This document shows positions 1-5,390 of a stretch of DNA of 7,475 bases, piece by piece. Position numbers and translations under genes: made by a program. Position 1 is the first letter of the stretch, and every line of letters begins with the position of its first letter. The stretch is from Acidobacteriota bacterium (lineage in GTDB: Bacteria; Acidobacteriota; Terriglobia; Terriglobales; Acidobacteriaceae). The DNA lies in the NCBI GenBank assembly GCA_021798235.1, contig JAJZMO010000233.1, forward strand, positions 1 to 7,475, given 5' to 3'. A model generated the notes under the pieces. The model made no database searches, was not told the DNA's origin, and worked only from the letters and a program-made list of their open reading frames with translations.

Positions 1-712
1 AGCGCTGGCTGGCAGCGGCCTTGGCCGTCGCTGCCGCTTGGAAGGCTGGAGATGTGGAGAGCTTTTCTTGCACGCCGGTTCCCGACTTCGGCGCAGCAAA
101 ACTGGTGGACTTCGACAGCTTCGCTCCAACTCCCGCGCCTGCCTTGGGAGCCTGAAAACTGGTGGATTTCGAAAGCTTCGCCCCGACGCCGGTGCCTGCT
201 TTGGGAGCCTGAAAGGTCGTGTCCGTTACTTTTCCGGCAGGAACGGCTGCGGTGCTGGCAGCAGCAGGAGCAGCAAAGGACGCGCCTCCTGGGACGGGTT
301 GGGATCTCTTGGCTTGTGTGGTGTGCGCTGTAGCCGTTGCGAAGCCAGCACTGTGCGCGGCTTTATCTGCCTGGAACTGGGCGGGAGAGGCTGTACCTGA
401 GGACTGAAAGGTGATGGTGGCTGTGGGTTTCTGCGCGGCGTGCTGGCGTTGATCCACCGAAGGCGCGCTCTGAAACGAGGTGCCCAGGGTGGGCTTGCCC
501 GTTTGCTTTCCATTCTGCAGCACCGTAGGCGCAGTTTGAAAGGCTGCTTTGGGCGCAGGCTGCGCGTACTTTGCAGTCGACTGCTGTTTGGAAGCAGTTT
601 GAGCAACAGCAGTTGGCGCAGCTGTGCTTTGCGCGGGGGCAGCGTTTTGCTGTGCGACCAGCGGCACCGTGGCCCAAAAAAGTCCTACCGTGATCCAACT
701 GCGCGCCAACAT
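1..712 (-). CDS. Secreted Ala/Gln/Lys/Pro-rich tandem-repeat protein, unknown function (3' end outside window)
   Basis: The minus strand is open from an ATG at 712 to the left edge, giving 237 codons without a stop. A GGAG lies about 9 nt before the ATG. Residues 1-20 look like a Sec signal peptide (two N-terminal positive/polar residues, then a hydrophobic stretch WITVGLFWATVPLVA), with probable cleavage before QQNAAPAQ. The rest is low complexity, rich in Ala, Gln, Thr, Ser, Lys and Pro. An FQ-x-AP motif recurs irregularly (FQTAP, FQSAP, FQAP) and culminates in three tandem 19-residue units at residues 168-224. Between the two best units most base differences are synonymous, which supports real coding in this frame. 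There is no cysteine and no recognisable catalytic domain. I do not recognise the family; an extracytoplasmic or envelope-associated spacer/binding protein is only a guess. The C-terminus, which might carry a domain, is not visible. Confidence 0.72.
   Translation of the reverse strand, partial: MLARSWITVGLFWATVPLVAQQNAAPAQSTAAPTAVAQTASKQQSTAKYAQPAPKAAFQTAPTVLQNGKQTGKPTLGTSFQSAPSVDQRQHAAQKPTATITFQSSGTASPAQFQADKAAHSAGFATATAHTTQAKRSQPVPGGASFAAPAAASTAAVPAGKVTDTTFQAPKAGTGVGAKLSKSTSFQAPKAGAGVGAKLSKSTSFAAPKSGTGVQEKLSTSPAFQAAATAKAAASQR
41..211 (-). repeat. Three tandem 57-bp (19-codon) coding repeats
   Basis: Units lie at 155-211, 98-154 and 41-97 in reading order. They encode QAPKAGTGVGAKLSKSTSF, QAPKAGAGVGAKLSKSTSF and the degenerate AAPKSGTGVQEKLSTSPAF. 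The first two units differ at six synonymous third positions and one amino-acid change (Thr/Ala). The period is a whole number of codons, so the array can expand or contract without a frameshift. It sits inside the secreted Ala-rich protein. Confidence 0.88.
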
Positions 713-745
713 GCGACGACACTCCAAGGAGCCTAATAACCGAAA

Positions 746-774
746 GGTAAACAAATGGTTCCCTAATGTTTACC
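746..774. promoter_or_regulatory. 8-bp perfect inverted repeat, candidate operator upstream of the Ala-rich repeat protein
   Basis: GGTAAACA (746-753) and TGTTTACC (767-774) are exact reverse complements separated by 13 bp. The centre-to-centre spacing is 21 bp, two helical turns, as expected for a dimeric regulator. The element is 34-62 bp upstream of the ATG at 712, where a promoter for that gene should lie. No clear -35/-10 pair was identified, and the binding protein is unknown. Confidence 0.4.
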
Positions 775-783
775 ACAGTTTCG

Positions 784-813
784 GGCTGCGCGCTTGGAAA
801 AATACGCACAGCC
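784..813 (-). terminator. Hairpin downstream of the cytochrome c gene, possible terminator
   Basis: Nine-base arms at 784-792 and 805-813 surround a 12-base loop. On the minus-strand transcript all nine positions pair, one as G-U; on the plus strand that position is a C-A mismatch, so the structure suits minus-strand RNA. It begins 25 nt after the cytochrome c stop. No U-tract follows on the minus strand, so a classical Rho-independent terminator is not fully supported. Confidence 0.3.
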
Positions 814-837
814 GCGAAGCTCCGTGAATGCAGTCAG

Positions 838-1290
838 TTAGTTTGCCGCGGGCACGGGAATTGGGGCCTTGCCTTGCGCCGCCGGCTTCTGCGACAACGA
901 GCGGACATAGAGCACCAGATTCCAGATCTCGTCGGTCTTGGCCCTGTCGCCTTCCTCAGGCATGGGACCTTTGCCATCATGGATCGTGTCAAAAAGCGTC
1001 TGATCTGGAATGTTCTTTAACGTGGCCGGGTCGGTAAAGTCGGGCACCGTGATGCCCATGTCTTTGGCCAGATCGCCCTTGCCATTGCCTTTTTCGCCGT
1101 GACAGGAGACGCAATCATAGCTGAAAAGCTCCTTCGCCTTTGCCAGGGACTGCGGCGTGGGCGTCACAGGATTTTTCTTCGCCGTGGCAGCGGCAGCAGG
1201 TTGCGAAACCGTCGGGGCTGGCTTGGACTGCGCCAGCAAAATTGCGGGAATCACCACGAGAATGCTTGGAACCCAAATGCGCTTCAGCAT
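838..1290 (-). CDS. Secreted monoheme class I cytochrome c
   Basis: A 150-residue exported electron carrier. Residues 1-20 (MLKRIWVPSI onward) form a Sec signal peptide ending in ILLA before QSKPAP. A flexible Ala/Pro/Thr-rich linker covers about residues 21-48. The heme domain carries the CxxCH site at C60, C63 and H64, followed by GEKGNGKGDLA, typical of the small cytochrome c/CBB3-type fold. M110 in GKGPMPEEG is the likely distal heme ligand, and the closing helix IWNLVLYVRSL is present near residue 122. A short Pro/Ala tail ends the protein. The ATG at 1290 was chosen because GGAGGG sits just upstream and the signal peptide begins there; an in-frame TTG at 1311 is less likely. The protein probably shuttles electrons in the periplasm between a quinol-oxidising complex and a terminal oxidase or other partner. 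The partner is not shown by the sequence. The gene is transcribed away from the rhomboid gene. Confidence 0.93.
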   Translation of the reverse strand: MLKRIWVPSILVVIPAILLAQSKPAPTVSQPAAAATAKKNPVTPTPQSLAKAKELFSYDCVSCHGEKGNGKGDLAKDMGITVPDFTDPATLKNIPDQTLFDTIHDGKGPMPEEGDRAKTDEIWNLVLYVRSLSQKPAAQGKAPIPVPAAN

Positions 1291-1425
1291 ATTCCCTCCA
1301 TTGGGAAACAACTGCCGATCCTATTGCGATTTTCCGCGTCGCGCTGTGACGTACATTACGAAACTGGGGCCTGGATCCGCAGGGCGGTTTTGCAGTTCGG
1401 ATCGCTTGCCGTAGGCTAAGGGTGT
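1291..1425. promoter_or_regulatory. Divergent promoter region between cytochrome c and rhomboid-like genes
   Basis: This 135-bp spacer must hold the promoters of both divergent genes. For the plus strand, TTGCAG (1390-1395) and TAGGCT (1412-1417) are spaced 16 bp and make a plausible -35/-10 pair. The predicted start of transcription would then be almost at the ATG at 1426, giving a very short or absent leader. AAGGG (1418-1422) could serve as a tight ribosome site. A TGTGAC half-site resembling CRP arms occurs at 1345-1350, but its partner arm is poor. No confident minus-strand promoter was picked. Confidence 0.3.
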
Positions 1426-2262
1426 ATGCCGCGCTCTGGTTACTCCAATTCGATGACGATGACCTTTCCGCCCTTTGCGGGCGTGGTGCGCCAGTTGATC
1501 TATGCCAACCTGGCCGTCTACTTTGGACTGCTGCTGCTGGGTTGGGTGGCTCCGGGGGCGGCCAACACGATTCTGAGCCTGTGCGCGCTGACGCCGGTGA
1601 TGGTGCTGCACGGGGCCATCTGGCAAATTGCAACCTATAGCTTTCTGCACACTGGCCTGTGGACGATTCTCTTCGACATGCTCTCCTTGTGGTTTGTCGG
1701 CGCGTACCTGGAGGCCCTCTACGGTGCGCAGTGGATCGTCGAACTTTACGCCGTCAGCGTGCTGGGCGCGGCACTGGCCACAATCGGTATCAGCTACACG
1801 GGCATTTTGCATCTGACGCCTGCGGCGACGACCTTTGGCCCGATGGGCGGCATCTTTGGCCTGCTGGCGGCCTTTGCCGTGCGCATGGGCGACCAGCAAT
1901 TTCTGCTCTTCCCGCTGCCCATCTCCATCCGCGCCAAATATCTGGTGGTGATTTATATCCTGATCGCTGTGGCCAGCCTGTTGCAGGGGCCGGGCGGCTT
2001 TGCCTATCTGGCGTATCTGGGCGGCGCGTTGGCTGGATTTTTGTATGCGCGGCAGGCTCCGCGGCGGGGCTTTGCCTTTGCATTTTCTGAACGCGCCTAC
2101 GGATTGCGCAACGCCTACTATCGCTGGAAGCGCAAACGCGCTGCGCGAAAGTTTGAGGTCTACATGCGGCGGCAAAACCGCACGCAAGAAACGCCGCGCG
2201 GATCGAATGTTCCCGACCCGGACCAGCACCGCGACCCCAATGATCGCCGATGGATGAACTAA
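1426..2262 (+). CDS. Rhomboid-family integral membrane protein, predicted inactive (pseudoprotease)
   Basis: A 278-residue protein with the six-helix rhomboid core at about residues 23-207 and a basic cytoplasmic tail (YYRWKRKRAARKFEVYMRR) ending in a hydrophilic segment. Family hallmarks are clear: the L1-loop/TM2 region (WQIATYSFLHTGLW, then LWFVGAYLEALYG), the TM4 block FGPMGGIFGLLAAF, and the TM6 block AYLGGALAGFL. Active rhomboids have GxSG in TM4 and AHLGG in TM6. Here the nucleophile position is Met140 and the catalytic His position is Tyr197. The oxyanion-hole HxxxN of TM2 (H150/N154 of E. coli GlpG) reads T80-ILF-D84. All four key positions are changed while the fold motifs remain, so it probably binds or routes membrane proteins rather than cutting them. 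The start at 1426 has a tight AAGGG; ATG 1453 is an alternative. It is convergent with mqnE. Confidence 0.9.
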   Translation: MPRSGYSNSMTMTFPPFAGVVRQLIYANLAVYFGLLLLGWVAPGAANTILSLCALTPVMVLHGAIWQIATYSFLHTGLWTILFDMLSLWFVGAYLEALYGAQWIVELYAVSVLGAALATIGISYTGILHLTPAATTFGPMGGIFGLLAAFAVRMGDQQFLLFPLPISIRAKYLVVIYILIAVASLLQGPGGFAYLAYLGGALAGFLYARQAPRRGFAFAFSERAYGLRNAYYRWKRKRAARKFEVYMRRQNRTQETPRGSNVPDPDQHRDPNDRRWMN

Positions 2263-2271
2263 AGGCGCGGC

Positions 2272-3423
2272 CTACACCGCTATGGTGAAGGTGTCTTCCG
2301 TGCGGGTGACGGCGCGATAGAGCGTGTCGCGCTCAAAGGGCACGCGCCCGGCCTCGGTGATGAGGCGGATGAAGTCTTGACGGCGCAGGCCCTGCGGCGT
2401 TTCCGCGCCGGCGTCGTGGTAAATCTTCTCCTCAACCACCGTGCCATCGATGTCATCCGCGCCAAAGCGCAGCGCGATCTGCGCGATTTTTGGCGTCACC
2501 ATTTGCCAGTACGTTTTGATGTGCGCGAAGTTGTCGAGCAGCAGGCGACCCACGGCGATCTGGCGAATGTCTTCCAAACCGGTGGTGACGGGCAGATGCT
2601 CAAGCGCAGTGTTGGCCGGATGAAAGGCTAGCGGGATGAAGGTCTGGAAACCGCCGGTCTCGTCTTGCAACGTGCGCAGGCGCAGCATGTGATCGACACG
2701 GTCTTCGTCATTCTCGACGTGGCCGTAAAGCATGGTTGCGTTCGAGCGCAGGCCGAGCAAGTGCGCCTCGCGCGCCGTCTCCAGCCACTCGCCGCCATCA
2801 ATCTTGTGGTCGCAGATGATGTGGCGCACGCGATCGGCGAAGATTTCTGCGCCGCCGCCGGGCATGGAATCGACGCCAGCGGCCTTCATCTGCTGCAAGG
2901 TTTCGCGGATGCTGAGCTTGGCGCGCTTGGCCAGGTAGGCCACCTCCACCATGGTGAAGGCTTTGATGTGTACTTGCGGAAAGCGCTCTTTGAGTCCGCG
3001 AACGAGATCTAAAAAGTAGGAGAATGGCAGATCGGGATGCAATCCGCCGACGATGTGAAATTCCGTAACGGCTTCCGTGTAGCCGGAGGCGGCGCTACTC
3101 CAAGCCTCTTCGAGCGCCATGGTGTATGCGCCGGTCGTGTCTTTTTTGCGGCCAAAGGCGCAGAGACGGCAAGCGGCCACGCATACATTCGTCGGATTGA
3201 TGTGGCGATTGACGTTGAAGTAGGCCGTGTCGCCATGCAGCTTTTCGCGCACCCAGTTGGCCAGCCAGCCCACGGCGAGAATGTCGGGCGTACGATAGAG
3301 CGCAACGCCGTCAGCGAAGCTCAGGCGCTCCCCGCGCAGCACCTTGGCGGCAATGGGCTGCAGCGCGGCATCTTCCGTAAAAAAGTCTCGGCGCAAAGGC
3401 GCGGTAGGCATGGGCATGGGCAT
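2272..3423 (-). CDS. mqnE: Aminofutalosine synthase MqnE (radical SAM)
   Basis: Catalyses radical-SAM addition of a 5'-deoxyadenosyl radical to 3-[(1-carboxyvinyl)oxy]benzoate, giving 6-amino-6-deoxyfutalosine in the futalosine route to menaquinone (EC 2.5.1.120). It acts in the cytosol. The 383-residue protein has the radical-SAM [4Fe-4S] motif CVAACRLC (C81, C85, C88) within NRHINPTNVC and LCAFGRKKD. MqnE-type blocks follow: GGLHPDLPFSYF, HIKAFTMVEV and DSMPGGGAEIF. NRHINPTN and the Cx3Cx2C context separate it from MqnC. Length is normal. Three in-frame ATGs (3423, 3417, 3411) lie in a tandem ATGCCC repeat, and a GTG at 3432 is also possible. The 3423 ATG was taken because it is the first ATG and has a weak TGGA upstream. 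No other menaquinone gene is in the window. Its stop is 9 bp from the convergent rhomboid stop. Confidence 0.95.
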   Translation of the reverse strand: MPMPMPTAPLRRDFFTEDAALQPIAAKVLRGERLSFADGVALYRTPDILAVGWLANWVREKLHGDTAYFNVNRHINPTNVCVAACRLCAFGRKKDTTGAYTMALEEAWSSAASGYTEAVTEFHIVGGLHPDLPFSYFLDLVRGLKERFPQVHIKAFTMVEVAYLAKRAKLSIRETLQQMKAAGVDSMPGGGAEIFADRVRHIICDHKIDGGEWLETAREAHLLGLRSNATMLYGHVENDEDRVDHMLRLRTLQDETGGFQTFIPLAFHPANTALEHLPVTTGLEDIRQIAVGRLLLDNFAHIKTYWQMVTPKIAQIALRFGADDIDGTVVEEKIYHDAGAETPQGLRRQDFIRLITEAGRVPFERDTLYRAVTRTEDTFTIAV

Positions 3424-3578
3424 CGATTCCACGTACTCTGATGATACTGCAAGCCCGGCAGAGTGTTGGCATTGTGGGAACCATGGGAAAATTTAACGAG
3501 GATTCCGAATTAGATTTACCCAGAGTGCTGATAGCCTGTGATAGGCAACACGCACCTGAAGTTTTCCTGTGACACTTT

Positions 3579-4193
3579 ATGATTCGACTGCGCTTGCAAT
3601 CTGCACTTTTCTGCTTTGGCTGTGTTGGACTGATCCCCGGACTTTTTCTTTTCGCGCCTGCGCGCAAAGCTGCGCTGGCGGCGACGACAGGGCTGGGTAG
3701 CTTCCCCAGCGTTGAAGCCAACAGTCTCGACAAAGAGCGGTATCTGCTGCCGAAGGACTTCGGAGGCCAGGTGAATCTGGTGATGATCTCTTTTGCGCGC
3801 GAACAGCAGGCAGCGGTGGACACTTGGCTGCCCGCAGCCAAGCAGGCCGAAGCACAGCACGCGGACCTGCGTTACTACGAGCTGCCGACCACGACCAGAG
3901 AAAATCTGCTCTATCGTTGGTGGTTTAACTCCGCGCTGCGCAGCAACAATACGGATCCAGCACTGAACGGGCGCATTCTTACGCTGTACGTCAGCAAAAG
4001 CCAGTTTCTGCACGCACTGCACATTCCCAATGAAAAGCAGATCGTCGTGCTGCTGGTGGATCGCTCCGGAACCGTGCTCTGGCGGCAATCCGGTGCATAC
4101 ACAGCAAGCAAGGCCGCATCCATGGCCGCTGCCGTGCCGGTGCCCTCATCCACAGCCGCGCCGGGCCATGCCCAACCCGCTGCCGAAAAATAA
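3579..4193 (+). CDS. Exported thioredoxin-fold protein, ATP10-like, lacking CxxC
   Basis: A 204-residue protein. Residues 7-26 are hydrophobic (a signal anchor or signal peptide), so the rest is probably periplasmic. The core resembles the ATP10/thioredoxin-like family. It has a first strand QVNLVMISFAREQQ (about residues 64-77), then VDTWLPAA, LRYYELPTTTRENLLYRWW, a helix-strand unit RILTLYVSKSQFLHALHIP (residues 132-150), and the closing hairpin VVLLVDRSGTVLWRQSG (residues 156-172). Its only cysteines are C12 and C15 inside the N-terminal hydrophobic segment, so the redox CxxC of thioredoxins is missing. The C-terminal 30 residues are Ala/Pro/Ser-rich and disordered. Yeast Atp10 helps assemble ATP synthase; whether this bacterial relative acts as an assembly chaperone is inference. 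No strong Shine-Dalgarno precedes the ATG. Its TAA abuts the stop of the convergent acetyltransferase gene. Confidence 0.7.
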   Translation: MIRLRLQSALFCFGCVGLIPGLFLFAPARKAALAATTGLGSFPSVEANSLDKERYLLPKDFGGQVNLVMISFAREQQAAVDTWLPAAKQAEAQHADLRYYELPTTTRENLLYRWWFNSALRSNNTDPALNGRILTLYVSKSQFLHALHIPNEKQIVVLLVDRSGTVLWRQSGAYTASKAASMAAAVPVPSSTAAPGHAQPAAEK

Positions 4194-4673
4194 TTACTTC
4201 CAGACTTTTTCCATCCACCAAGCGTCAATGCTGTTGTTGTAGTACTTTGCGATTCTGCCGCGTGTTCGATAGCCGAGCCGTTCGTAAAATCGCAGCGCCG
4301 AGAGATTTTCCACCGAAACCTGCAAGCGAATTTTTTTGCCACCGTGTTGTTGCACGGCCCCCTCCATGGCCGCATGCAGACATTGCCCCACTCCTTTGTG
4401 CCGCGCGGACTCCAACACGTCAATGGTCACCAGCTCCCCGACAGACCGCAGGCCGCGCTTGCGTATCTCCACAATTGCAAAACCAAGGATCTCCTCTTTT
4501 GCAACCGCCACGCGTGGAACCGAAGTAGGCGAACACAAAAGCTGCTGCAAAAATTCCCTGGGATAGGCAATCTCCGGCGGAAAGCAAACGGAGTCGATGG
4601 CAAACAGAGCGTCGAGATCCTCCAAACGCGCTGCGCGGATGGCGCAAACATCTTGGTTTTGAGTTTGCTGCAT
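4194..4673 (-). CDS. GNAT-family N-acetyltransferase, RimI-like
   Basis: A 159-residue protein that should transfer an acetyl group from acetyl-CoA to an amine, in the RimI type possibly a protein N-terminal amine. The GNAT order is seen: the N-terminal strand/helix CAIRAARLEDLDALFAID; the central strands VPRVAVAKEEILGFAIVEI and GELVTIDVLESARHKGVG, with the acetyl-CoA pyrophosphate-binding RHKGVG (residues 91-96); then IRLQVSVENLSALRFYERLGY (residues 115-135) and GRIAKYY, the NxxALRFYxxxGF-type motif B found in RimI proteins. Length is typical of a single GNAT domain. The ATG at 4673 starts just before the conserved first strand; the longer upstream open frame overlaps another gene and has no GNAT similarity. 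Its ribosome site is weak. It lies 52 nt downstream of the small membrane-protein gene and may be co-transcribed with it. The substrate cannot be told. Confidence 0.88.
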   Translation of the reverse strand: MQQTQNQDVCAIRAARLEDLDALFAIDSVCFPPEIAYPREFLQQLLCSPTSVPRVAVAKEEILGFAIVEIRKRGLRSVGELVTIDVLESARHKGVGQCLHAAMEGAVQQHGGKKIRLQVSVENLSALRFYERLGYRTRGRIAKYYNNSIDAWWMEKVWK

Positions 4674-4725
4674 ATTTTGGCTCGTGGCGCATCTCCAAGA
4701 GTGCGCTTTGCGCTTTTCTCCGCGT

Positions 4726-5076
4726 TTATCCAGGATCGGAATCCTTCTGTTGCGTGGCTCGGAGCGCTTGCAGCAGCAAGGCGATCCCCACACCCAGAAA
4801 AACTCCCTGCAGCAATACCCCATACGGGGCAAAAGAAGCCGATACATTTTCCCTGCGCTGCTTGCCAGAAAATTGAAGATCCTCTGCCGAATGTTGCGGG
4901 ACCGATCGCCGGGCTTTTGCTTTTTTTCCCGGATGTTCCCTATCTCTGGCAACAAACCGATTGCCATCGGAAATTTTCTTGTGTCGAAAAATGCGACGAG
5001 CCACCTGCAAGGCAATGCCTAGAATTACACCCATGCTTGCCAGCGCAACGGTAAAAAGAATTCGGGCCGTATGCAT
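4726..5076 (-). CDS. Small hypothetical protein with two membrane segments
   Basis: A 116-residue unrecognised protein. Hydrophobic segments lie at residues 5-28 (ILFTVALASMGVILGIALQVA) and 84-104 (YGVLLQGVFLGVGIALLLQA). They flank a strongly basic, hydrophilic loop of about 55 residues (RRIFRHKK, KKAKARRSVP, GKQRREN). By the positive-inside rule the loop is probably cytoplasmic. The start at 5076 was chosen because the first membrane segment follows directly; GGAG lies 11 nt upstream, rather far. The upstream in-frame extension to 5211 adds only polar sequence. It is 52 nt upstream of the acetyltransferase gene on the same strand and divergent from the heme-porin gene. The hydrophobic pattern makes this frame more credible than the overlapping plus-strand frames, but no family homology is claimed. 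Confidence 0.55.
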   Translation of the reverse strand: MHTARILFTVALASMGVILGIALQVARRIFRHKKISDGNRFVARDREHPGKKAKARRSVPQHSAEDLQFSGKQRRENVSASFAPYGVLLQGVFLGVGIALLLQALRATQQKDSDPG

Positions 5077-5390
5077 GCAGTTGATGGCTCCATTGTTGTA
5101 AACGCTTTTTACTTGTGCGATCGCTTCAATTTTATCTTCCTGTCGTCCGGAAAGGGACCCAAGCAGCGGGCCAGTGTTGCCCCGCATCTCATTGTCGTAC
5201 AGCGCGCACATCCTGGCATTGTGACGCTGGCTTCGAATCCAGTGTGACGCATATCACAATGGCCGGTGACCCCTACGATAGTAGACTGGCCTGTGTACTT
5301 TGCATGATGAAGAAGAACGGGGCGGATGCAGGTCACATCCACCGGCTTCCCGCTTCAAAACTTGTGATTTCAAAGGCCAAGGAGTTGAAA
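5077..5390. other. 314-bp divergent intergenic regulatory region
   Basis: No convincing gene is seen here. The stretch separates the small membrane-protein gene (minus) from the heme-porin/Rieske/cytochrome b operon (plus). It contains the CRP-type palindrome at 5243-5258, a direct half-site repeat TGTGACGC at 5220-5227, and TACGAT (5274-5279) as a possible -10. The leader before the ATG at 5391 would be about 100 nt. An in-frame ATG at 5304 could add 29 residues to the heme-porin, but these would precede and disrupt the signal peptide. Confidence 0.6.
5243..5258. promoter_or_regulatory. Perfect CRP/FNR-superfamily-type operator (TGTGA-N6-TCACA)
   Basis: The sequence TGTGACGCATATCACA matches both arms of the classical CRP palindrome with the correct 6-bp spacer. 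It lies 132 bp upstream of the heme-porin start and 167 bp upstream of the divergent gene. A possible -10 TACGAT is 16 bp downstream of the site, so an activator overlapping the -35 region (class II-like) is plausible. The regulator is not in the window. The match is seen directly; which family member binds is inferred. Confidence 0.6.

Noticed and set aside
41..211. Possible CRISPR array
   Set aside because: The 57-bp units are directly tandem without spacers and keep an open reading frame, so they are coding repeats.
1321..2229. Long minus-strand open frame (302 codons) opposite the rhomboid-like gene
   Set aside because: It is rich in Arg, Gln and His as expected for an antisense shadow in GC-rich DNA. 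It has no motif or membrane segment, and the plus strand encodes clear rhomboid motifs.
3483..3572. 29-codon plus-strand small frame upstream of the ATP10-like gene
   Set aside because: It is preceded by GGGAA near its ATG, but it is short, has no recognisable motif, and cannot be told from chance. It might be a leader peptide; conservation would decide.
4674..5015. Upstream extension of the acetyltransferase frame to 5015
   Set aside because: The added 114 residues show no GNAT similarity and overlap the small membrane-protein gene in another frame; the GNAT domain begins right after the ATG at 4673.
4344..5054. Plus-strand 236-codon frame opposite the acetyltransferase and small membrane-protein genes
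   Set aside because: It overlaps a clear GNAT gene in antisense and shows no domain or hydrophobic pattern.
5227..5242. Small inverted repeat CTGG...CCAG around TTCGAA
   Set aside because: Arms are only 4 bp and do not extend; not distinguishable from chance.
5115..5390. N-terminal extension of the heme-porin to 5115, or to the in-frame ATG at 5304
   Set aside because: The extension has no family features and would bury the signal peptide. It also covers the CRP-type palindrome. AAGGAG at 5379-5384 supports the ATG at 5391.
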